The notes beneath the pieces were generated by a model that worked only from the letters and a program-made list of their open reading frames with translations, did no database searches and was not told where the DNA came from. This document shows, one piece after another, positions 1-10,500 of a stretch of DNA of 64,000 nucleotides (its first letter is position 1; every line of letters starts with the position of its first letter). This DNA is from Marsupella aquatica (Eukaryota > Marchantiophyta). The translations under genes and the position numbers were made by a program. Location of the stretch: positions 14,012,001 to 14,076,000 of the forward strand of contig OZ316895.1 in assembly GCA_973895155.1 (NCBI GenBank), read 5' to 3'.

Positions 1-404
1 AAGCACTCACCATGGTGTGTTGGGCATCACTCCAACATCACCAAGAGAGAAATACACAGCACACTAGAATGTCCAGTTGCAAACCCGGATCACTCCTATG
101 GAATCAAGCGCCCACACGAAACTAACATGGCGCATAAACAGGAAACATGTGTGAAGAGGATCCAGAAACAAGAATGGATACCATTCAACTCTCCACACAA
201 AAGCAAATGCAAATCAATATGACAATGTGCATAAGGTTCAAGGAAGAGCCTTCATAATAGGCTTCACAATGGCACTCCAATGTTGTAGATGAGAACCAAG
301 GCAAAATTGGTTCAATCTGTGAGTCTAGATGGACTCAGAAGTATCAAAAACCCTCAAATAACCTCTGATTTGGCCTAGAATAGGCCTCTAAACAAACCGG
401 GAAG
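1..404. other. Intergenic, nothing recognised
   Basis: I see no coding region, RNA gene or clear repeat here. The stretch is moderately AT-rich and ends at the TATA box of the 5S-like module that follows. Confidence 0.5.
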
Positions 405-410
405 TATATA
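405..410 (+). promoter_or_regulatory. TATATA box of the 5S-like module
   Basis: The hexamer TATATA (in GAAGTATATAAAG) lies about 32 bases before the point that aligns with +1 of 5S rRNA. Plant 5S genes carry a TATATA motif near -28, so the spacing fits a Pol III 5S-type promoter. It could also serve as an ordinary Pol II TATA box. Confidence 0.45.
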
Positions 411-436
411 AAGCCCCCTGGCGCTTGAATCTAAAC

Positions 437-556
437 AACAAGTTGTCAAAGCTTGTGTGTACACAAGGTGGGATGAGAACTTGCCAGTTAAGCGCTCGCG
501 GCCGGGAATAGCCCCGGGATGGGTGACCTCCTCGCGCTCGACCTTGTGCCTCCCCT
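437..556 (+). repeat. 5S rRNA-like sequence (Cassandra TRIM or SINE3-type relic)
   Basis: The stretch 476-535 resembles the internal control region of plant 5S rRNA. GAACTTGCCAGTTAAGCG (476-493) matches the A-box segment, and GGATGGGTGACCTCCT (517-532) matches the C-box segment. The two blocks are 22 bases apart, the same spacing as in plant 5S rRNA. The first 35-40 bases of a 5S gene are not conserved here, so this is not a functional 5S gene. Cassandra LTR retroelements and SINE3 elements carry such modules. I did not find a second LTR or a SINE tail, so the class is open. Confidence 0.6.
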
Positions 557-672
557 CGCGCTCACGGCCCGGAATAGCCCCGGGATGGGTGACCTCGACC
601 TCGCGCCTGCCTGCGCTCGCGATGGGTGACTTTGCGCTCGCGGTTGGGAGCACTTTCGGGATGGGTGACCTC
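498..672 (+). repeat. Repeated C-box units of the 5S-like module
   Basis: The C-box block with its GC-rich lead is present four times: GATGGGTGACCTC at 518-530 and 584-596, a degenerate copy at 620-632, and again at 660-672. The first two copies share about 32 bases, with one difference, that include GGAATAGCCCCGGGATGGG. The later ones are shorter and diverged. The array is much more GC-rich than its surroundings. Confidence 0.7.
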
Positions 673-910
673 GTGCGCCTCACACCTAACCCCAAAAACA
701 ACTACTTCCTTCACGAAAAGCTCCCGAAAACTGTCAATTTCCTTCATGAAAAACGCAGCCCTTCCACAGAATTGGCAGCAGCTTGATTCAACACCCTTGA
801 CCCTCGTTTCTTTCACTGAAACGATGATACCGTCGCACGGGGCATTGGCAGCTCCGTTCCTTCAGGAAAAGAGCCGTCGCTTCACCTGCGCCTTGCCAAC
901 ATCGTCCAAC

Positions 911-1000
911 AATAGCCGGCAATCAGATCTGAAGCCCCACAGTAGCCGACAATCAGATCTGAAGCCTCACAGTAGCCGGCAATCGGATCTGGAGCCTCAC
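911..1000 (+). repeat. 30-bp tandem repeat, three units
   Basis: Three contiguous 30-bp units begin at 911, 941 and 971. The core AGCCGGCAATCAGATCTG is followed by AAGCCYCAC, with a few substitutions per unit. Because 30 is a multiple of three, one frame stays open through the array and continues to 1426. I see no domain in it and do not call it a gene. Confidence 0.85.
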
Positions 1001-4000
1001 GGATCGACTTCCACTGTCCAACATCTACTCAACATTCGCTTTCCTCCACGAATCATCAATCGACCTCCAAACTCAAAACTCCAACTCAAAACCTGTCACC
1101 AATCACAGATCTGTACATCGATCGGGAAGCAGGCCGATCGGACAACAACGATACAGGTCAAGATACCAACAATCTGTTCGATAACAACACACGATCCGAG
1201 CTACCACGAACCGTCGACAACTCAATCAATCGAACTTTTGTCCGCACAGTCCGTACAACAGATTTCGAATGTGATCTTTCAATGTAATCTCCATACAATC
1301 GGCACAACAATCTCGGTCAACAATACCCCATCGATCCCACACCGATCCGATCACACACGTATGCCAACGCACCTTGCACTACTCAAGGAATCCACGTTAC
1401 ACAAGCGGAGCTCACAGCCACCATAGCCACACTCAAGGTCCTCTCTCTCCAAGGCTCAACATTGAAAGATGACCTTTCAATGCCTCACAAGTGAGAAGTA
1501 CCCTCTCACACAAACCTGACAGAACCTTATCGGCTCCAATAGCACTCATACCAAACGTACATACTCTAATAGCACGATATACTACTACACTACTCAGAAT
1601 GGTGTGACAACTCTCTCTTGGCCCCACCCATAGTCATTTACACATCCCTATGTCTTCCTTTGTAAAACGGGCATTGGAAAGGACCAGAGCAGTTGCGCGC
1701 TGTCATCGGGCTGTCGACCATTGAGTGAGAGGAGCAAAGCTTATGTCTTCCTTTGTGAAACGGGAAAATAGAGAGGGCCGGAGCTGCTGCCGACCTGCTA
1801 CTGTGCACGCTCAACGAGGCTTTTGACCATTGATCATTGAGTGAGAGAAGGTTCACGACTCTCAACTTTTGTTACTCTCACAGAGGTTAGTTTGTTTGTT
1901 GAGCCTCCAATTTACTCAGAATTCACGATGTTTCTTCTCTCTATGTGCGAGCCCTTTTCTAGGCACCCATATACCCATGACCATGGTCTCTTCTTTCCCG
2001 TGTCCCAAAAGTTCCTTGGCACTAGTAAGCTAGATTGGGCGGTGGTCCGCTCCTCCCCTGAGGCTCATGGAGTGCTCTAAAAGCATCGCACTAGTCAGAT
2101 AGCTCGATTTCATTAGAAGTGCAGTTGCTATTGAAGTACTAGTTGTAGACAAGATGTGTTGTCAAACAAGGGAGACCTGGTAGACAACCAATGGGGAGCC
2201 ATTTCTGTTTTCACTATATACAGTGGCCTATTTTTGACAACAGATTTGGCAAATATAGTCATAAACTCTATAGCTCCACGGGTGGGGGTGCTTTGAATTT
2301 GATTATGTCATTGACCTTGTGTGCAAGCTTCTGTGTTGCCTTGTATTCATTAAGAGAAGTACATAAGTAAGCTGACCTCAGTTTTCCCTCACAAAGCACT
2401 GTAGTAGCTCCTGTCATCTTAAAATGTTTACCTTTCCTCAACATTTTTCTTACTGCCATTGGTATCTAGAGATGCAGGGAGATCAGTCTATAGTTGAGTT
2501 TGAGACAACTATAGTGCTGTTGTCCGGGAGCAAGATCAGGGCAGCAAGACAACAACAGAGATTGGGGTAGTGTCAAAGCAATGTTGTAGTAACTAGTAAG
2601 CAAAATATTAAAGAACTTTTGCATTTATCAGTCTATATAGATTAAATTGATTGGGCTTATTCAGGGAAGATCTTTACTAGTTAGATATAGAGGGAAGACT
2701 GAATTTACATCAAAACATTTTTGTTTTGGTAAAAAGAGGAGTGAGGTGAAACTTGACCGGCTGCATTTAGTCCAGAAGGGGAGTTACCCCAAAATAGAGC
2801 TCTAAAACAAATTCAGAGTGAATTTCTTTCAAATTTCCATGATTCCAAGACACACAGCTTGACAGTTCACACCTTTCATGAATTAAGTTTGCAAGTTGGG
2901 TTGGGGATAGTCAAAAAAGAGTTTTGCAATCTAGAATTCACCCAATAAGTGCACGGGAGGACCAAAACCTCACTTGTCCCTTATTCAATTTCAATCACCA
3001 AGTATATGTCAAGAGTGCGAGTGCAAGAATGTCTTCTGATTTCACTTATCTGGCTGTAGTAAGGACCTTTCTCCACCCAACTATATATTCGCAATTGAAA
3101 GCTACTTTTCAGGACCTACAGTCAAGAGTGAAGCCTCCAAACCATGTTGGAGTTAAGGTGTGAGTGGAAACAGTAAAGAGAGTTCTTGAAGAGGAGGCCA
3201 ACTCCACTAACAGCAAACTCAAGGTCAAAGGATCCAAAGACCCATAGGTAAATCTTTTGAAGAGGCTAAGCTGTTAAATTAGGGCATTTGTATGAATAGA
3301 CAGCACAAGGTGCTCAGCTCTCCCTGCCCTTGTCAAGCATGATTTGACTATGTATTTAGACTGAATTTATTCATGGGACAATCTATTCTACCAAGTACTA
3401 GCTGCTACCTGAAGGTATCATAGGATTTTTGGGCTCAACAATGTCAGGGACCAAATAATCATTGGTCCTTCCCATCCTCTCTGAATGACTTGTGTTTGGA
3501 AGCTGATTTTGTGATTGGCTTGAGCCGAATGATAGGGATTCCATCATCCCAAGGGGAGCACAGAAGAGTGCCCTTCAATTGCAAAACAAAAATTGGTACC
3601 ATAAGGTACTGGTACCTTGGAGGTCGCCAGCGTTCCAGTCACCGAGCACAATCCAATGAAGCCTCTCACCCATGATTCAACACCTTCTTTACATCACACA
3701 TCAAACACCACACAAGTTTGGGCAGTGTTTTCCTCCTTCAAAGAATTGGTGCTCTTGACTGCCAATTCCTTATTCAAAAAACTGAAGCTCTTGACTCTCC
3801 CTCCCGTGTTGAACTCTTGACTCTCCCAACCCTTCACATTTGAAGTTCAAGACTCTCTCCCTAAACCCTTCCTAAGTCTCTGCTAAAATGTACCGTGCTT
3901 GCCCAACTGTGAAACACTCACTTAGCAAGTTAGTGCATGACTAACTGCGTTCGCTCCCACAAGAACCTGGGGAGGTGGGCAATCATGGGGGCCATGTTAA

Positions 4001-5696
4001 GTCCCGATGACATCTTGGTGGAGTGTCAAGTCCAGAAGATGCCAGAGAAGTCGTGTTAAGTCCAAACTTGCTTCAGGATAGCAACTACTTTACAATCTCT
4101 CTGTCAGTTATACAACAAAGTCATATCATATTGAGTAAGTATGGAGAAAAACTGTATTTCACCATTGTAATGCAAACATCCATCCTCCAATTAAATCCAT
4201 TCCTTGAGGATTGAGCAAGTTCAATGGTCTGATATGCATTCAACATGACAACAAAGACCACTCAATAAAGATTCACACAATAGTGCTTGCACATGCAGAC
4301 TGGCATGCAAATACATATCTTGCCTTCAACCTTACAACTCAATGAGATGATACACAGGGAATCCAGGCAAAACAATTTTATTCAAGTTTTAATCCATACT
4401 TTTGGGTCATAAACTCTCACTGAGTCACAATGTTTGCAACACTTCCAGACCTGACCACTGCTAGCCTACCATATCCACATTGTCTTGGATTTTAAACTGT
4501 ACTATTGTCCAAAAACTTAGATGGGCAATGCTAGAAAAAAAGACAAAAACCATGCACATGGTAAACATCTCCTAACAAGTAGTATGAACTTTTGAGACCT
4601 CTTGACTACAAAGACTGAAACTTGTGCTCCGGTAGTACTGAGAAATGCAAACAAATAATTCACAACCACTACACAACAAAATCATCTACAACACATGTGT
4701 GAGCTACATGTTTACTATTTTGTTCAATGGACAGCCTTCCTTGCCATTTCTCTTTTCTTGAGGTAAGAAAACTTGTCACTTAACTTCTTTAGAGTGTATA
4801 CAGAATCTAGGAGAATATTAGATTACCTTTGTTGAGTGTGCAAGGATTTCATTACAAGTGAGGAGGCTAGGGGTTTGGGGTTTTCTGGAAAATAACATTT
4901 GTCTAAAAATCTCTGACTCATGCTTGTGAACCTTTCGACTTCCTTAGATTCAAGGAGAACTATCACATGTGACAATCAACAAAGTTACTCCATAGATCAG
5001 AGGCACAAACCATGTAACCCCCAGATGAAGTAACCGGGAATATTCTTTGATAGAGTGTGAGTAAAGAGTTGGTCTATCCTGTTGAGCATAGACGACAATT
5101 TGTAACGACAAGCCCATGAACCATCCAACGTACAAGAGTCGACACAAAGAGACACTGGTTCACCTCCACATGGGGCTACATCCACGGGAACACACAAAAG
5201 CTTTATTGCACTCTAGGCTGACCAGCCATACCAAGCATCCACAACATAAGCTCTCCCTATCTCTCAACTGGCTCCGTAACAATGAGCCTGAGTTCCTACT
5301 ATCCAAGCAAACACCACTTGGGTATAGAGTGTGCACAACATGACTAACCTAACCTAGTTGGTGACTAAGGTTAGCCCTAACTATGATACAGTCATTACTC
5401 TAGACCTAAGAGTAAATCCTAACACATCCCCCTTCCCAAAGTCCATTGGAGCATATTCCCCATCTTAATACGGGCTTAATGCTCCTTGGGGGTTTCATTT
5501 TTGGCCAGTAAAGAGGGGGGGGAGGCCAGAACCTTCTGAGTAAAATAACGAATTGGCCAATCTGAGATTACTTTATTGCCACTCTCTTTACCCTAATTTC
5601 ATACTTTGCCAGTTGTTTTAGTTTAATTATCAAGGTGCCACCTTTTTTCATATTGTTTAAACAACCATCCAACAATCAACATCCTACAGTACAAGT
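1001..5696. other. Gene-poor intergenic DNA
   Basis: I found no supported gene, RNA or mobile element in these 4.7 kb. Open frames are all shorter than about 100 codons apart from the tail of the repeat-driven frame, and none resembles a known family. Base composition is even, with AT-rich patches near 2,600 and 4,500. Confidence 0.5.
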
Positions 5697-5700
5697 TTTC

Positions 5701-5793
5701 ATCATTGGATAGTCATTCCCATCCTTAACTTTAACTCAATACCTTTCATCATTGGATAGTCATTCCCATCCTTAACTTTAACTCAATACCCTC
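5701..5793 (+). repeat. 47-bp tandem duplication
   Basis: Two nearly identical copies with a period of 47 bases. Each contains ATCATTGGATAGTCATTCC, at 5701 and 5748. The identity suggests a recent duplication. No coding content. Confidence 0.85.
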
Positions 5794-6374
5794 TCTCACT
5801 CTCGACCAGGAGGGATGGGGGAGTGAGGCTACAAATCAGGTGGGGCTGGAGCAGGTTGAGGCTGGAGCAAAGTAAGCAACACAACCCAATGTCGAGGATT
5901 GGAAAGGGTGTTGCGGGGAGGGTAAAGGACATGGATGGCCATCTAATACTAAGACCCAACTGGATCTTGATTCCCTGTCTTGATTGGCCATTGTTTCAAG
6001 TTACCAAGAGCGACTTGGAAGCAGATGGCAAGATACACATTTTGACAAAGGATAGTGACAATGCAGGAAATCCCAGTTTGGCCAATCAAGGAGAATAATG
6101 AGGTCACTTGTAAGCTAAGATTTAGGCAAAAGTTTGCACAGAAAAAAATGGGTGGAAGGAATTAAAGGAAGTGCTGTAGCCTAGACTGGCCTATATAATA
6201 ATATAAGGGAGTTCTAAAGCTTCAACTGTGTGGATGATGGCTTTTGGCCATAGCTTTTTCACAAGTTATGTTATGTTTTTTCACTAGTCCCTGCAATGAC
6301 TTGTGGTCAAGGCATATGACCCATCTTTAAGGCAAAAATTTATGGACTATGAATTTGATTGGACGTAACTTTTG

Positions 6375-6717
6375 CTGTCCCTAATCTTAAACAACTAAGC
6401 TAAGGTCCATCAAATTTTGAGGTTTGAGAACCCCTATTACTCTGTATATTGTGAGATAGACTAGATAGGTTTAGATGACATGGCCAGCCTCTAAACATGG
6501 CCCACATGAAGGACAAAAGACAGTATCTTTATGGCAAAAGGTTATCAAATTTGATAGTCCATAACTTTTTGCCATAAAGATACTTTTGTTCCTTGTGCGG
6601 GCCATGTGTAGAGGCTGGCCATGTCATCTAAACCTGTCCAATCTATCTCACAATATATGGAATAATAGTGGTTTTCGAATGTCAAAATTTGATTGGCCTT
6701 AGTTAAGATTAGGTCAG
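6375..6717. repeat. Large fold-back (hairpin) element, MITE-like
   Basis: The two halves, 6375-6549 and 6550-6717, are inverted copies of each other meeting at the palindrome ATCAAATTTGAT (6544-6555). The best-paired part includes GGTTTAGATGACATGGCC (6468-6485) on the left and its complement on the right (6618-6635), and TTTATGGCAAAA near the centre. The outer part is more diverged. There is no room for a transposase, so this is a non-autonomous fold-back element or MITE. I could not fix its ends or a target duplication. Transcribed, it would fold into a stem of about 170 base pairs. Confidence 0.8.
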
Positions 6718-6825
6718 AAAAACTATAGCTTAGTAGTTAAACAGTCACTAGTCATATGAAAAGGGGAAGTGTCCAAGACTTCTCTCTTTTTCACTTTCCT
6801 CTCATTCTTCTCCTCTCCCCTTCCA

Positions 6826-7160
6826 TATTGTTCCACAAATTCAAGAAAGAATACTATTTATGGTGAAATCTGGTGTAACCAGGTTGTTAGGTTGTTGTCA
6901 TGGCTAGTGGTGGTTTAAGGGTATGGCAAAAAGCTTTTTGTGTCCCTAACCTTAGCCACTAACACATTGTTGCACAAATTCAAGAAAGAATACTCTTGTT
7001 TATGGTGAAACCTGGTTTTTGTCATGGCTAGTGGTGGTTTAAGGGTATGGCAAAAAGGTTTTTGTGTCCCTAACCTTAACCACTTATGGTGAAACCTGGT
7101 TATTGTCATGGCTAGTGGTGGTTTAAGGGTATGGCAAAAAGGTTTTTGTGTCCCTAACCT
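6826..7160 (+). repeat. Tandem repeat, three units
   Basis: Three copies of a unit beginning TATGGTGAAA (6859, 7001, 7085) and containing GTCATGGCTAGTGGTGG and GTATGGCAAAAAG. The first two also carry an upstream extension with CAAATTCAAGAAAGAATACT. Each unit ends in GTGTCCCTAACCTTA, which resembles the outer end of the neighbouring fold-back element, so the two may share an origin. Confidence 0.8.
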
Positions 7161-7250
7161 TAACCACTAAGCTAAGATCAGATTTATTACTCCGTATATT
7201 GGGAGATAGAGTGGAGAGGTTTAGATGACATGGCCCGCACGAGGAACAAA
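7146..7250 (+). repeat. Partial third arm of the fold-back family
   Basis: This stretch repeats the left arm of the 6375-6717 element: CTAAGCTAAG, ATTACTCCGTATATTG, GAGATAGA, then GGTTTAGATGACATGGCCC and the GAGGAACAAA motif. It ends about 310 bases before the DNAJC11 start codon. It may be a half-element or the remnant of a second insertion. Confidence 0.75.
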
Positions 7251-7436
7251 CGTAATTGGCTTTGCTTGCTCGCTCGCTCGCTCGAGTGAGAGGTGGTCGA
7301 CATGAATCAATTCGCTGCTCCTGCTGAGGAATGAGTGAGTGAAGCTGTGGCGTTCTTCTCGCATGCCGTGGAAGTGAAGAGACGATTCATCTGCACTCCC
7401 TGTTGTGGCGAAAACCTTGATGCTCTTGGGAAGGAA

Positions 7437-7541
7437 ATGTGGCGGTTGCGGAGAGAGGAGATCATGAGGCGGATGGGATTCATGCTCGTTGATAGCATTC
7501 CGGCGTCCATGCCGATTGTGCACGAAATTGTTTTGAAGTGA
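7437..7541 (+). CDS. Upstream ORF before the DNAJC11 start
   Basis: A 34-codon frame starts at an ATG at 7437 and ends with TGA at 7539-7541, 17 bases before the DNAJC11 ATG at 7559. The same frame is open without an ATG back to about 7335. If the mRNA begins upstream of 7437, ribosomes would meet this ORF first. I see no known domain. It could lower translation of the main frame, or simply be 5' leader without function. Confidence 0.35.
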   Translation: MWRLRREEIMRRMGFMLVDSIPASMPIVHEIVLK

Positions 7542-7558
7542 GGATAGGAAACGAAGCC

Positions 7559-10500
7559 ATGGAGACTAGGGATAATAATAAGAAGGAGCAGCTTCCGCCG
7601 AGAGAGCTGTACGCTCTGTTGCATCTGTCTCCCGAAGCGTCAGATGAGGACGTTAAGAAGGCGTATAGGCAATGGGCTCAGGTTTATCACCCGGACAAAC
7701 ACCAAACCGTTCAGGTGAATGGCCAACTCTTGCTCGCTTTGAATCCCTGTTAATGTCTTGAGAACTCAGTTCGCTCCCTGCACAATTCTTTGGCTCTTGC
7801 ACTCGCTGAGAACGTGAGGTGAATCCTACTGAGTTAGGGTTCCATGTCTGTTGACTGTTTCCTCGGGAAAGGCGTGATACAGAATACTTGAGCGATCTAC
7901 TAAGCCTTACTGACTTTTACACCCTTCATCAATGACTCATGTATCCAGTTACTCACACAGTTTTGCTCTAGGAGATTTGATTTGATCCAGTCTATATCGT
8001 AAAAGAGTTCATTTTAGGGATATTTTTACCGTATGATATTTGAGTTTTGTTCCAGCTAGTCCATATCGTAGAGCAGCTCCTTTTAGGGCATCAGCATGTA
8101 GCTAGCCATTATCTTTAGTCTCGAATTCTTAAATCACCTCAGCGTCCTTGCAGCATCGCAGGTCCTTTCGATTTAATGTGGGATGTCACGCATGTTTAAA
8201 ATATACATCCCGTGCCCCTTCTTACGCTCTGGCTCGCTCTCAAGAGCATCCTCATCTGTTGTCCCTTCTACCAATGCATTTTTCCGTCTCTCTCATACAG
8301 AAATTACATCGGAACCCTTTTGACATCGTAAGGGAGAATTAGGCTGCGACGATGTCCAAGGTCCTCTCCACCGTGCTACTCTTCTTGAGTCAGAGACCAA
8401 AGGAAGGAAAAGAATAGAAGCTAATTCAGAAGTGTCATGCACGGTCTAGTATATATGTCGGGATCCAGCTCGGATTGTATTAGGGGTTTAGAGATAATGC
8501 TGATAAATGTTCGTAATAATGAAACATTGCCTGATCTGCGATCTTGGAATCGTACTCATGGCCATTCTCAGGAAAATAATGCAGCTTCAGGCTGATGGGT
8601 AACGTGTTGTTGAGTACAGATGTCAGGGCTTTTAGGTAAATGCTTATCTTATTTCAATTTTCTCTTTTTCTGAATTTGTATTGAAATTGCGTTCTTTCTT
8701 TTGTCCATTTTGTCTTCAAATAGATGCAAGACATTGCGACTGAAAACTTCCAACGTATCCGAGAAGCATACGAAATTTTGAGTGATGAGCGGAAGCGGCA
8801 AGTTTATGATCTCTACGGTATGGAGGGATTGACGTCTGGTTTGGAATTGGGCCCAAAGTTAAAGACAAGGGATGAAGTCCGACAAGAGTTTGAGAGACTG
8901 CAGCATCGACAGGAGGAGCGGAAGTTGGCTTCCCATGTGCATCACCGAGGGTCTATGTTGCTCAATCTGTCTTTTGCTCAAATGCTTGACACATATGATT
9001 CGGGCCCAAAAATGCAGGGGTATGACAGCTCATCCACCTAATTTATTAGAGTTCCTGATTTTTTTTATAATCTTTCGTCTGCTTACCTTCGTAGCGTGAA
9101 GGGCCAAATGGCTGTTCTGATTAGAAGATGAAGAGTAGCAGGCTTGGCTTCTTTCTTCAGGAAATTCTCTTAAGGACAGAGGTTCTCAATGCCGTCATCT
9201 GTCCCACCTTCTCATTTATGTGACATGCCTTGGTAGAGCAGGATGGCCATGTCAACTCAAGTTCAAGCTCAAGTGTCTAAGAAGAACACTGTGGTCCTTG
9301 GAGGTAACATGGCCTTGCGACGAGGAATGGGAGGAGGCACTGTTACCATGGTTTTGCGGAGGCAATCATCGCCAGTATCTTCAATTGAGGTGCTGGGTAT
9401 GGTTGGCATCCGTTCTATTCTGAGTCTTCAAACGTCCAGGTGGGATACGTTTACCCTAAACCCTAAAGAAGCAGATGGAAATCGAAAATTATTACGCATA
9501 ATATCGTTTTAAGTAGACCATGTGCACATGTCATGGAGGGATGTTTCTATCAAGATATTTGTACCTGCTCTGCTGTCGAACCAAATACTTTTGCGGCGAG
9601 TTTAATCCTTCATGTGAAAATGTGACACCAAATTTGTGTCATGGAACTCAATCTGATCAAAAAAAGGTATTTGCTGACGTGTTCCAGATGCATTGCACTG
9701 CTCTTTACAGGCAGTTGTCCTCACATACAACAGCAACGATGGGTGTTTCACTCTCGCTACGGGATGGAACAATCACTCTGGCAAACACATGGTCACGACA
9801 GTTGTCAGAGGATACAACAGGCAATGTAAGTGGTTTATATTACGTCAGCTCTTTCTCATGGCTCCCAATTGCAGCAGTACTCACTGTATTATTGATGGCT
9901 TTTTAGAAATGGTGAATCGTTGAGGCATGTCCTGGACTGGAGTGGACTCCTCTGTGTTTTATCATTACCTGTAAATTCAGAAAGTATGATATATACTCCC
10001 CAAAATTTTCATTCTTGGTGGCTCGGTGAATGCTTTTTGGCAGCCTGTGACTCGGGGGCATAATGAGTTCTTGAGTACAGTCTTCCCAGAAAGATGCGAA
10101 AGATTTCGAGATCTGTGTTTTAATCTGTTTTGTTGAGTCTTTCGTGCCAAATCTGTTCGTTTCCTCAACCCAGACTTGCCAATCGATGATTACTCTTTTC
10201 CAGGAGGCTAATAGGCTTGTGATATTGACATGGCAGGTTCAACTTTCACTGGGACCAGATACTGGGATTGGTGTGGGTTGGCAGAAGCATGCTAAGAAGA
10301 ACTCTGGTTCTTGTGATGTTAAGGTCAGATTCTTCGTTGTTGTTCTCCTCGCTGGATTGTTTGTATTACTCATGCCTAACTATGTTTTCGGTCTTGTCCA
10401 TGAGAACGAGGCTGGATTGTCTGTCCTGAGTTTTGTCATATATAAACTTGTCCTGGATTGTATGTCCCGTGTTTTGTCACAACACACTGCACAACTTTGA

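Noticed and set aside
437-556. A functional 5S rRNA gene
   Set aside because: Only the internal control region is recognisable. The first third and the 3' stem strand of 5S rRNA do not match, so a stable 5S fold is unlikely.
626-1426. A 266-codon open frame on the plus strand
   Set aside because: It is carried by the 30-bp repeat (a multiple of three) and by stop-poor DNA. No domain or convincing start is seen, and composition drifts along its length.
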